64,000 nucleotides of DNA from Planctomycetota bacterium (lineage in GTDB: Bacteria > Planctomycetota > Planctomycetia > Pirellulales > Lacipirellulaceae): contig JABDGM010000004.1 of the NCBI GenBank assembly GCA_013286045.1, forward strand, positions 1 to 64,000, in the 5' to 3' direction. The notes beneath the pieces are model-generated. The model saw nothing but the letters and a program-made list of their open reading frames with translations. It ran no database searches and was not told where the DNA came from. A program made the translations under genes and the position numbers. Position 1 is the stretch's first letter. Each line of letters starts with the position of its first letter. Shown one piece after another: positions 21,320-29,880 of the stretch.

Positions 21320-22519
21320 ATGTCGTACCAACGAATACTCTCGCGATGGATTTGCTTGGTGGTCGCGATGGCCAGCTGCGCGCAAGTCCACGCTCAACAA
21401 GCGTCCGAAAAGACCTCGGCCCCGGATGCTGAACTGAGCCGCCGCGATCCCGACAGTCCCAGCTCGAATGTGCTTCCCCCGGAAGAATGGCAGCGATTGG
21501 ACCAGGCCGTTGATCGCTCGTTGGCATGGCTTGCAACACAGCAAAATTCGGATGGCTCATTTCCCACGGCATCTTACGGCCAACCTGGTGTTACCAGCTT
21601 GTGCCTGCTCGCGTTCATGGCGAACGGCCATGTACCCGGCGAGGGGCCGTACGGAAATCGTTTGGATAAGGCGACTCGGTTCATCATGTCGTGTCAGAAA
21701 CAGAATGGGCTCGTCACGCTCAACGGCCCAGACGGCGAGCAAATTTCGCGCGATGTCGACGACGACCTGGGCGTAACCGCAGCTTATAACCACGCGATTT
21801 CCTCCCTCACGCTCTCTGAAACGTACGGCATGGCGCGCGCGAAGCGTGCGCCAGAGCATGCGAAGATCATCGATAAGGCCCTGGCGGCAACGTTGGAGAT
21901 GCAGCATTGGAAGAAAGATTTGAAAGCCGACCTTGGCGGGTGGCGGTACATAATCGACGAAGGTGAAAACGATTCCGATTTATCGATCACGGGTTGGCAA
22001 TTGATGTTTCTGCGCTCAGCCCGAAATGCGGGCTTCAATGTTCCGCAGGAACCGATCGACGACGCCATAAAATACGTGCGTCGCACGTTCAGGAGCAAGC
22101 ACCGCACATTTGGATACGAGACGGGCCAATACGCCAACTTTACTCGCGCAATGGCCGGCGCCGGAATCCTCGCGCTCGCTCACGCCGGATATCACAACTC
22201 AATCGAAGCGCGAACAGCCAGTGAGTGGCTGCTCGAAAACACTTGCAACGAATACAACGGCAGCAATGGCGTGAGTTTAGATAGATATCACTACAGTTTG
22301 TTCAACTCCTGCCAGGGAATGTACCAAATGGGAAGCCCGTACTGGGACAAGTTCTTCCCACCGACCGTGGCGTCGCTACTCGCACACCAAAACCCAGACG
22401 GTTCTTGGGACGCCGAAAGCCTGCAGCGAGATCGTCGCTTTGGCAACTCCTACACGACGTCACTCGTCGCTCTATCGCTCGCGGCACCAAATCAGTTTCT
22501 GCCGATATTTCAACGATAA
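21320..22519 (+). CDS. Secreted prenyltransferase/squalene-cyclase repeat protein, tandem paralog of the previous gene
   Basis: RSLAWLATQQNSDGSFPTASYGQPGVTSLCLLAFMANG; near colinear with 20077-21291. Confidence 0.85.
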   Translation: MSYQRILSRWICLVVAMASCAQVHAQQASEKTSAPDAELSRRDPDSPSSNVLPPEEWQRLDQAVDRSLAWLATQQNSDGSFPTASYGQPGVTSLCLLAFMANGHVPGEGPYGNRLDKATRFIMSCQKQNGLVTLNGPDGEQISRDVDDDLGVTAAYNHAISSLTLSETYGMARAKRAPEHAKIIDKALAATLEMQHWKKDLKADLGGWRYIIDEGENDSDLSITGWQLMFLRSARNAGFNVPQEPIDDAIKYVRRTFRSKHRTFGYETGQYANFTRAMAGAGILALAHAGYHNSIEARTASEWLLENTCNEYNGSNGVSLDRYHYSLFNSCQGMYQMGSPYWDKFFPPTVASLLAHQNPDGSWDAESLQRDRRFGNSYTTSLVALSLAAPNQFLPIFQR

Positions 22520-23026
22520 TTTAATTTACTAGTTTGCGGCCTAGGCGCAGAACGATGCGGTCGAAATTGGATATTCCGCGATTTTGAGGCGACGTCGAAT
22601 CCACACGATTGTGTATCGTGTGGTATCAGTAATCGGCCAATGACGGTGCGTCATGGGAGCACTATGCGTCCGACGGGTCCGTGTGTTGTCCGAGAAACGG
22701 TGATTTGTCGGCATATCTCACGGCTAAAGAGTTTGGGTACGCCGCGATAGCGACACGGCTATCGCCTACGCCGTTGCGACCGCCATCGACACGGCACCAG
22801 CGTCCACTGATTGTTGCGCGCCCGAGACGTACACCATGTTCGAGCCCGTCGAGATGAACGGCACGTCGTTCGGGTCGCCGACCTCTTCGTTCACTCAGGC
22901 GGACCTAAGCGTCTTGGCACTGAGGTCCCACCACGACACCGAAGATATTCGTACGCTCGTGGCCAAAATCTTCCCGCCTTAAATCTTAATAACCGCTAGT
23001 TCTTAGACACTGCCGCGTTAATAGCT

Positions 23027-23058
23027 AAAAAAATGCAGGCGTAAAACAAACGCCTGCA
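23027..23058 (-). terminator. Intrinsic terminator at the end of the ubiquitin-like operon
   Basis: Minus strand TGCAGGCGT-TTGTTTT-ACGCCTGCA followed by TTTTTTT. Confidence 0.85.
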
Positions 23059-23066
23059 AGGAAGGA

Positions 23067-23243
23067 TCAACCCGTCCACTCCCTCGGACACATGCTATCC
23101 CAGTCGAGCACCATCGGGCCTCTCGGCTCTGGATCGAAGTTTGCTTCCCACGGATCCGCGATGGTAAAGCCCCGACTTCTGATAGTACCGACTTTCTCAC
23201 CCGTCGCACTCGCCACCGCTTCGTCGATTTCCTGCTGACTCAT
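23067..23243 (-). CDS. 58-aa small protein of unknown function, last gene of the Ubl operon (not in supplied ORF track)
   Basis: ATG at 23243 preceded by AGGAG; MSQQEIDEAVASATGEKVGTIRSRGFTIADPWEANFDPEPRGPMVLDWDSMCPREWTG*; terminator 9 nt downstream. Confidence 0.65.
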   Translation of the reverse strand: MSQQEIDEAVASATGEKVGTIRSRGFTIADPWEANFDPEPRGPMVLDWDSMCPREWTG

Positions 23244-23351
23244 ACCAATCTCCTAAGAACAAGATCAAAAAAAACAAAAGGCGACGGTCCAGCACGGAGC
23301 CAGACGCATCGCCATACAAAAGGCCTCGTCCCGAGGCTAAAACGTTTCAGA

Positions 23352-24023
23352 TTAAAGCGGCCGGCTCACCACGAACTCTGCCGCGAGCAGATTGAACGTG
23401 GTGTCGGCATCAACTTGCTGGCCACGAAGCCAGCGGGCGAACTGATGCACCATCAGCCCTGCTATGTTGGCCGTATAGATCGTGCTGCGGGCCGTGCAAC
23501 GCCCTGGCTCAGCCTCGCTAGCACCGAAAAGCGTAGTCGGGTAATGCCTGCGGGAAGGTTCATTGGCAGCGACAAGCACTCGAATGACTTCACCAAGCAT
23601 GCGACCATCGGCCCAGAAGGTAGTTCTCCTTCCGACAGATCGCCAGATTGCAGCCCGTGTCTCAATGGAATCTACACAGCAGAAGACTACGGCGCCGTCC
23701 TCCGTTTTCGGGCTGAAGCGACCACCTATCGGTGAAACTTCAATGGCGGGGTCCAAACATGCGATTGCGTCTGCCGTAGCATGGACCTTGAGGACTCCGA
23801 CGTCATTCGCCAAATATCCCTGCGTCGTGATATTTGTCTCGTCCACCCGGTCGAAGTCGACCAGCTGCACCTTTTGCACGCCGATTGCTGCGAGCTGCAA
23901 TGCCACCTGACGTCCGATGGCACCGACGCCAATCACTGTCGCCGTAAGTTCAGTGAGCCGATCTGCAGGCACTAGCTCTCGCTGGCGTACAAAGCGGTCG
24001 TTAGAAGTCGCGAATAAAGCCAT
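23352..24023 (-). CDS. ThiF/E1-like adenylyltransferase
   Basis: [55 protein letters not shown] nucleotide-binding core; [30 protein letters not shown]; start overlaps the JAB stop by 23 nt. Confidence 0.93.
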   Translation of the reverse strand: MALFATSNDRFVRQRELVPADRLTELTATVIGVGAIGRQVALQLAAIGVQKVQLVDFDRVDETNITTQGYLANDVGVLKVHATADAIACLDPAIEVSPIGGRFSPKTEDGAVVFCCVDSIETRAAIWRSVGRRTTFWADGRMLGEVIRVLVAANEPSRRHYPTTLFGASEAEPGRCTARSTIYTANIAGLMVHQFARWLRGQQVDADTTFNLLAAEFVVSRPL

Positions 24024-24711
24024 GCTCGGCCTCCTCCAGGCTACGATCAAAGTCCGCATATTCGTGCCACGCGTCGAACCAGCCGTGGTCGTGGTCCTGT
24101 TCATGGGGCGAAAACACGCAAGATGCTTGTTTGGTCAAAGTCGCATCCGCCGGCTCGGGCCCAGGAGTTCGTATGTTGGCTTCGTACTCGGCGTGCCATG
24201 CCACGTGATCTGATGCGCCGAAGTCCCATCCGTACTCAATCTCCACGGGTAAGATCGCATCCATGCTCGGCCCGACGTTGTAACGAAGCCGTGCGTACGA
24301 CTCACCACCGCGCGCCAGAATGAACATGATTGCCCAGTCGCTCCGCCCAAACACGCGCTGGAAGGTTGCTTCGTCCGTGCCGCTTGGCTCCGCAGAACGG
24401 CCTGGATGGGTATGAATCCAAATCCGAGCGAACTCTTCAGGTCGCCGGCCGGCTACAACTTGGCGTTCAAAGAACTCGGCTACTGCCACGTCATCGAACT
24501 CGACGTGGACCCAGGTGCACGACTGCGTAACTAGCTCGATATCTTCGACTAGCAGCAGGTCATCTTTCGCTAAGATCCCAAACCCACCGATCTCAGTTTC
24601 ACCGAGGTCACGCAGGAAGAGGAGCTTGGCCCAGGCCGTCGGAGTGAATCGGAGCACCGATGGGCGCCGGATTTTCGGTCGCTGTTTCGTCTTCCCGTTC
24701 TTGATCTTCAT
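24001..24711 (-). CDS. JAB/MPN (JAMM) metallopeptidase
   Basis: JAMM motif: E of [11 protein letters not shown] ... [18 protein letters not shown]; overlaps the 3' end of the E2 gene. Confidence 0.9.
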   Translation of the reverse strand: MKIKNGKTKQRPKIRRPSVLRFTPTAWAKLLFLRDLGETEIGGFGILAKDDLLLVEDIELVTQSCTWVHVEFDDVAVAEFFERQVVAGRRPEEFARIWIHTHPGRSAEPSGTDEATFQRVFGRSDWAIMFILARGGESYARLRYNVGPSMDAILPVEIEYGWDFGASDHVAWHAEYEANIRTPGPEPADATLTKQASCVFSPHEQDHDHGWFDAWHEYADFDRSLEEAEHGFIRDF

Positions 24712-25645
24712 GGCACTTGGTACACCTTTCATCATCTTCGAGGCAGCCAGTGCACACGCGGCGCTGGCAACCTTCGCAAGTTTTGAGACAGGATCGGCAG
24801 AATGGTTCTTCACAATCGGCGCAGCTGCCAACGCAACCGGAGCAGTAGCACTCCTCACACCCACCGCAGGGTGTTTCACACTCCCCGCAAATGGTTTCCT
24901 CACATCGATAGCACGTGTAGCTGTAGTCTTCGCTGACCAACGTGCCGCAGTCAGAGCAGCTCGTCCCGCCCCACAAGCTAAGCTCCACGAAGGGTGATTC
25001 AGAGTTGTAGGTACGGAGAATCGACGTCACGAGCATGAAGAAGTCGAACAGCCGGCCAGCCGTAAGAGCTTGCCGAATGGCGGTGTGTCCATCACCCTCA
25101 CAAAGGACATTGTCCATGACGTGAGGATGCGTCACATTCCGGCGGCTCTCGGCAGGGTGAGGATCTTTGGCAACTACTTCATATGCAGGAGGACCCGTAT
25201 GAAGCGGCCTGGTCCAGTAGAGCTGGATCTCAAATGGACCGAGGTAAACTCCTTCGAGCTCAATTGGGTCCGTCGTAACGGACAGTTGTTTAAGTCCTAG
25301 GTCTAAGCCGAGTTCCGGGAATTCCCTTTCGAGAGACTGAAGGTCGCTGTAGATATCGTTCGCCGTAAGGACGTGATTAGCACGGTTGCGCGAACGACTC
25401 AGCTCTTCACGGATGGCCGTTAAGTGGCTTTCGAGTGAGGGAAGAACGTATACTAAGTCTCGGCACAGTGAGTCTGCCGCCAGATGCCAGCCGCGATATC
25501 GTGCTCGCTTGACCAGCTTGGCGAGTTCGCTCACTCGATCCCAGGACATATTGGGCACTTCGACAGTCGGACTACGACCACGGCGAGCTAGATGCGAATG
25601 GATGGCCATTGCCGCGCGCACGAAGGCCTTTTTAATCATTGGCAT
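24608..25645 (-). CDS. E2-like (UBC-fold) protein fused to C-terminal tandem CxxC zinc-binding array
   Basis: E2-like core [32 protein letters not shown] (candidate catalytic Cys182 at about 25100-25102); C-terminal array of four CxxCx4CxxC units. Confidence 0.82.
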   Translation of the reverse strand: MPMIKKAFVRAAMAIHSHLARRGRSPTVEVPNMSWDRVSELAKLVKRARYRGWHLAADSLCRDLVYVLPSLESHLTAIREELSRSRNRANHVLTANDIYSDLQSLEREFPELGLDLGLKQLSVTTDPIELEGVYLGPFEIQLYWTRPLHTGPPAYEVVAKDPHPAESRRNVTHPHVMDNVLCEGDGHTAIRQALTAGRLFDFFMLVTSILRTYNSESPFVELSLWGGTSCSDCGTLVSEDYSYTCYRCEETICGECETPCGGCEECYCSGCVGSCADCEEPFCRSCLKTCEGCQRRVCTGCLEDDERCTKCHEDQEREDETATENPAPIGAPIHSDGLGQAPLPA

Positions 25646-25664
25646 AGGAAGAACTCCGGCGCAT

Positions 25665-25701
25665 GAAAAAGCAGGCTGCCAGTCGAAACCAGCAGCCTGC
25701 T
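25665..25701 (-). terminator. Terminator/attenuator-like hairpin between Ubl and E2 genes
   Basis: Perfect 10-bp stem AGCAGGCTGC / GCAGCCTGCT followed on the minus strand by TTTTT. Confidence 0.7.
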
Positions 25702-25727
25702 AAGAGTGTAAGATTGTTCGCTCTGGC

Positions 25728-25970
25728 CTAGGCGGCCAGCAGCAATGAAGCGTTCGCCCCTTCGATTTTAGTTGGCGTCATCGAAACACGATTCCCTTCC
25801 TGAAGCACTTGGTCACGCGCTGCGGGGCGAGAGTCCACGCGAATGAGATAGTTTGATGCCTTTGCGCCGTGCATCTTCGAATCGGAGAGCTGACCTAATG
25901 TGGTTCCTTCTTCGAGCTCGACGTAGTCTGCGAAACCGCCACCGTCGTTGTTAATAAAAAGGACCTTCAT
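25728..25970 (-). CDS. Ubiquitin-like beta-grasp (MoaD/ThiS/PRTRC-C-like) protein, 80 aa
   Basis: [32 protein letters not shown]...[45 protein letters not shown] upstream of ATG. Confidence 0.83.
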   Translation of the reverse strand: MKVLFINNDGGGFADYVELEEGTTLGQLSDSKMHGAKASNYLIRVDSRPAARDQVLQEGNRVSMTPTKIEGANASLLLAA

Positions 25971-26048
25971 ACGTAATTCCTTCCATTGGGAAAGTTTTTG
26001 AGATGTAAGTGGATGAGCGCCACGCCGTGTCAACCGGCACCTGAGACA

Positions 26049-26783
26049 CTACACAGCTAGGCCGCACACGGAATCCAGAAGTCCGTGCAGAGCTTGGGAT
26101 CTACTGGGCAGAGCGGCTAGATTCCGTCCCTTCCAGATTTCCGTCATCGCATTGTGAAATCGCCACAGTGTTTTCGCTTCGGCGAATTCCTCATGCGACG
26201 GTTTACGCCATTCTTCAAGTACAGCGGGCACTTGTGTTACGGGCAACACGTTTGCATCGACGGCCCGAATGACGAGGTCGTGTGCAGCTGGATCCGAGAT
26301 CTCTGTGTCCTTGTAATGGCGAATCCGTTCATCTTGCTTACCGCGCAAATCGGCGAGCCTACCTACCGCCGTGTGCACGACGCGTGGCAGGTCTCGCTCA
26401 ATGAAACGGGTATGACGCCTGGCAATCGTGACCTCGGCGGAAAACGCCAAATTATCACAGACGAACACGGCACTACCTAAAGCAATGGCCGCCGGAAAGG
26501 TTTTGTCGTGCGAGTTACGAAGACCGATCACGAGAGCGTAGTCATCGTGAGTCTCACCGTTCACGACTTCCATCAGACCAAAGTAGCGCTGGCCGTCGTT
26601 CCAAAGTGCATTGGCTTGGTTGGCGACGGTCATCCCGTTGCCAATCAGTGTCGATTCGACCTGTTCGAGTAGCCGGTGGTGCGGGACTGGCACCCAAGTT
26701 TCAGACGGCGGCGGCGTAGCGGCCTGCTCTACAACTTTCCGTTCGACGTGCCGGGCGCCGCAATGCAGGATTAAGTCCACCAT
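26049..26783 (-). CDS. DUF932-like protein
   Basis: GLRNSHDKTFPAAIALGSAVFVCDNLAFSAEVTIARRHT; GGAG 7 nt before ATG at 26783. Confidence 0.75.
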   Translation of the reverse strand: MVDLILHCGARHVERKVVEQAATPPPSETWVPVPHHRLLEQVESTLIGNGMTVANQANALWNDGQRYFGLMEVVNGETHDDYALVIGLRNSHDKTFPAAIALGSAVFVCDNLAFSAEVTIARRHTRFIERDLPRVVHTAVGRLADLRGKQDERIRHYKDTEISDPAAHDLVIRAVDANVLPVTQVPAVLEEWRKPSHEEFAEAKTLWRFHNAMTEIWKGRNLAALPSRSQALHGLLDSVCGLAV

Positions 26784-26841
26784 ATATATTGTCTCCAAAA
26801 GTGCTTTTGAGGGGATTTCGACAAACGGTCAGATAAACTGC

Positions 26842-27312
26842 TTAATTCGGCTCGGCCCGAATATGACGTACCGGAGACCGAGAATTTTCAGCTAAGAAGT
26901 CGAGCTCGTCGCTCAGGACTCGGTTGAGTACGAGTTCCTGAAATTCCGGCTGCGGATCGCGATGCTCAGCCGAGAAAAGAACTAGCCAGCAGAAGGCAAG
27001 CAGGACTGCCACAAGTGCGCAACCCCCTGCAAGTTGGATGAGAGAGACGAGCATCGACTCCGTTCGTCGATCGCCAGCAATCTCACGGCGTTCGGCTTCG
27101 AGTTTATCCCATCCCGTGTCGAGCCGGCCCCGCTCGGTTTGAAGGTCATGGTGGACACCAATGATGTCTTTGTGAGCTTGCGCGTCTGCCTCGACGACCT
27201 TTGCCATGGAAGTGTTTTGCTGAGCCTGCCGATCGGCTGCTTCGCGGGCGATTCGCGTAGCAGAGTCGTCACACCCGGTCATCAAGATCAGTAGGATCGG
27301 GATTGATTGCAT
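26842..27312 (-). CDS. Putative lipoprotein with coiled coil and TM segment
   Basis: MQSIPILLILMTGCDD lipobox, charged coiled coil, TM LIQLAGGCALVAVLLAFCWLVLF. Confidence 0.5.
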   Translation of the reverse strand: MQSIPILLILMTGCDDSATRIAREAADRQAQQNTSMAKVVEADAQAHKDIIGVHHDLQTERGRLDTGWDKLEAERREIAGDRRTESMLVSLIQLAGGCALVAVLLAFCWLVLFSAEHRDPQPEFQELVLNRVLSDELDFLAENSRSPVRHIRAEPN

Positions 27313-27460
27313 CAGGTCTTTTTGCTGCACGGTTTCTCCAGCGTGAGAGTAAAATGTGAAGTAACTTCTCGAGTGCGCGGCGCAGACGGATCTCACGTCC
27401 GAGTGCGAACACGGAAGCAAGAAGCCCAATTGCGAGCGCAATGGCGGCGAACATGATCAT
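27269..27460 (-). CDS. Small single-TM protein
   Basis: MIMFAAIALAIGLLASVFALGREIRLRRAL; overlaps the start of the lipoprotein gene. Confidence 0.35.
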   Translation of the reverse strand: MIMFAAIALAIGLLASVFALGREIRLRRALEKLLHILLSRWRNRAAKRPDAINPDPTDLDDRV

Positions 27461-27696
27461 CAGAAACTCCTCTACTGTTTGAGAGGTAAGATGTGGGCAG
27501 CTGCGATCAGAAGCTTCGGTTAGGCAACCGATACTGCTCGGTGCTTGACGATGTGCGGTTCGCTACGCGCGAACCGAGTCATGCCGTTGTTACGGGAAAA
27601 CGGGTGAATTTCGAAGTAGCGATGGCCGAATTCTATGCGGGGCACAACGTTTTCGTTGAGCGGAGTTGCGACGCTGCCTGGAACAACATGTCAAAC

Positions 27697-28632
27697 CTAA
27701 TTAAATCCTGGAAATTCGACATCGTACCTGGATGATAAAACTCCACGTGTTCTGCTGACATTCGACATCGCACTCTGCAACTGTTGCCCTATTGATTTCT
27801 GCTCGTTTATGACGCTCAGTGGCAAGCCTAAAGTGTCACCGGATGCGATTCGAGCCAGGCCCTCGACCAGATACTCGGGACTTGAAGTTTGCCTCTTGCA
27901 CGAAATCATCCTTTTTAACGCGTCTGATAAGTCTTGTATGCAGATGATTGCGTCTTGGTCCACGCCTGCAGCTGGCAATTCGTCAATCGCCGCGACCACA
28001 GATTCGAGTAACCCGATCACTTCGTCATCTCTGGAACCCTGATTAACCGTTGACGCTCGTGTAAAGATTCCTCGTGCGGCGCACCAATAGTTGTACGTGT
28101 TTCTTGCCCGATCGGATTGTAGCGCGTTGCCTTCCCGCAAATCACCATGCGAAACATCGGGCTGAAGGCCATCTGCTGGAATTCTGTTTTGGTTAACCCA
28201 GGTAGGAATAATCGCACTAAGAATTAGCGCAAGCCAGAGGCCGGCGTAGAGTTTTCCTTTCAGGGGCAACCGAATCCAATCGCGGAGATTCGCAGAATAG
28301 TCAAGCGAGGAGCTTGGCGGCTTCTTTGGGGGCGACATGTCGCGCTCATGCACGGCCGCGGTACTATCGTCTTGGCTCTTTTCCGCGTGCTCTTCCGAGC
28401 AACGATGGCTAGCTTGTGCTCCAAGGCTGGCTACATCCGACGAAACACTTCCATGTGACGAACCATCTGCGAAAAGCCCTCTAGCATCTGCCGCTTTATG
28501 CCAGTCCGTCCTGTCCGCTCGGCGGACCATATCTTTGGGCTTGAGTCGACCAGAATCCGCAATTTGCTTTAGATCTGCCGAAGATAGCGGGCCGACTTCG
28601 CGCCCATCGGCTAAGTAATACCACTGCGTCAT
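27697..28632 (-). CDS. GYF_2-domain membrane protein
   Basis: MTQWYYLADGREVGPLSSADLKQIADSGRLKPKDMVRRADRTDWHKAADARGLF; one TM segment. Confidence 0.75.
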   Translation of the reverse strand: MTQWYYLADGREVGPLSSADLKQIADSGRLKPKDMVRRADRTDWHKAADARGLFADGSSHGSVSSDVASLGAQASHRCSEEHAEKSQDDSTAAVHERDMSPPKKPPSSSLDYSANLRDWIRLPLKGKLYAGLWLALILSAIIPTWVNQNRIPADGLQPDVSHGDLREGNALQSDRARNTYNYWCAARGIFTRASTVNQGSRDDEVIGLLESVVAAIDELPAAGVDQDAIICIQDLSDALKRMISCKRQTSSPEYLVEGLARIASGDTLGLPLSVINEQKSIGQQLQSAMSNVSRTRGVLSSRYDVEFPGFN

Positions 28633-28724
28633 AACCGGGTCCTTTGTAGGTGGGTCGAAGGCGAATTCAGGAATGACCACTATAGTTGGAAGACGCTCGG
28701 CATTGCAAACTTTAGTTTGCAGAC

Positions 28725-28931
28725 ATGAACGTGGGAGATGAACTATTTAAAGCACGGAAGGCGGCCGGACTGACGCAAGAAGAGCTCGCGTTCAAAGCCA
28801 ATGTATCTCGCAATTACATCAGCCTGCTCGAGCGAAACGAGAAGTCTCCGACTGTGCAGATGCTACTCAGGCTCTGTAAATCGCTCGGCATACGCGCGTC
28901 GACCATCGTTGCCAGGATCGAGCGGAGCTAG
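28725..28931 (+). CDS. XRE-family HTH regulator
   Basis: LFKARKAAGLTQEELAFKANVSRNYISLLERNEKSPTVQMLLRLCKSLGI. Confidence 0.9.
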   Translation: MNVGDELFKARKAAGLTQEELAFKANVSRNYISLLERNEKSPTVQMLLRLCKSLGIRASTIVARIERS

Positions 28932-29624
28932 TTGAATTAACCACCTTAACCGCGTGGCAGGGCACGCTTTCCCAATCTGAGTTCTGATGTGCATCGGCCG
29001 CTTGACGGTCATGGAGCAGGCTGATTTATTAGGCGCGCGAGGTGATGCAATGCTGTTGGGTTAGAATTCCACGTCAGCGAGTCGGACTAGAATAACTCGG
29101 GCGAGGCAGTAAATTCGCAACTCACGATTGCAATATAGATCCTGATTGCCGTGTAATGAGAAATGAACAAAAACTCGGCGAACGCGTTCATTGGCAACGA
29201 CAGCGTCGTCTACCCCAAACCCATCCCATGGATCGAATCGAAGTGTGGAAATGCTAAGCTACCAATCAATTATTGCGCACTTTGCGATTCGATTTAGCTG
29301 TAGCTCGACCGGTCAATTAGACAACAGCGTGCAACAGTCGTTACTAAACATTGACCGCCGGATATGCCCGTCCGATCGAGGGTCATTCACAGCTGTAAAT
29401 AAATGCGGTTTCGTGAGCCGTCTGTCCCCGAGTGGTTGCCTTGAGCGCTTCGACGAATCCCGCCATCGTGAGATAGCAACGTTTCCACTCTTGAGCAGCG
29501 TGCCGCATCTGCGACACATAATCTAACTAGGTTTACTTCGCCAGATTGTCGCTACCGCGCTGCCGATATGCTGCTAAGCCGCCGGGCTATCACGGAATCT
29601 CAATTTCATACTACACAAGAAAAC

Positions 29625-29646
29625 TGGAGGCGGCGGGAATCGAACC
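29625..29646 (-). repeat. tmRNA/tRNA 3'-end-like fragment (possible relic attachment site)
   Basis: Minus strand GGTTCGATTCCCGCCGCCTCCA matches a typical tmRNA T-arm/acceptor 3' end; no 5' half nearby. Confidence 0.4.
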
Positions 29647-29880
29647 TTCCGCGATTCTCGACGCAACCGACAACGGCGTATGCAATTGCGAAAACTGCCA
29701 TCAGTGCCGCGCTGCACTGGCGCTGCACTTTAATTGCTTCAAGAGTCACTTTCTGGCATCGCTTGACGTTGATTTGCAAAAGGTGATTGAAACGTGGGAC
29801 TGTCTTTCGAAGGAGATTCGGGCAGCGACAGGGGCCTTATGCAGATAAGACCCCAGCCAATCCCGCGCTGCAGGTTCAGG

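Noticed and set aside
22811-22999. Short plus-strand ORFs in the left gap
   Set aside because: No ribosome-binding site or recognisable family; kept as noncoding or decayed sequence.
24712-24903. N-terminal extension of the JAB ORF ([15 protein letters not shown]...)
   Set aside because: It is the out-of-frame reading of the E2 zinc array; the JAB domain fits a start at 24711.
28932-29560. ORF 29191-29526 and other small ORFs after the XRE gene
   Set aside because: No conserved features or initiation signals; likely intergenic decay.
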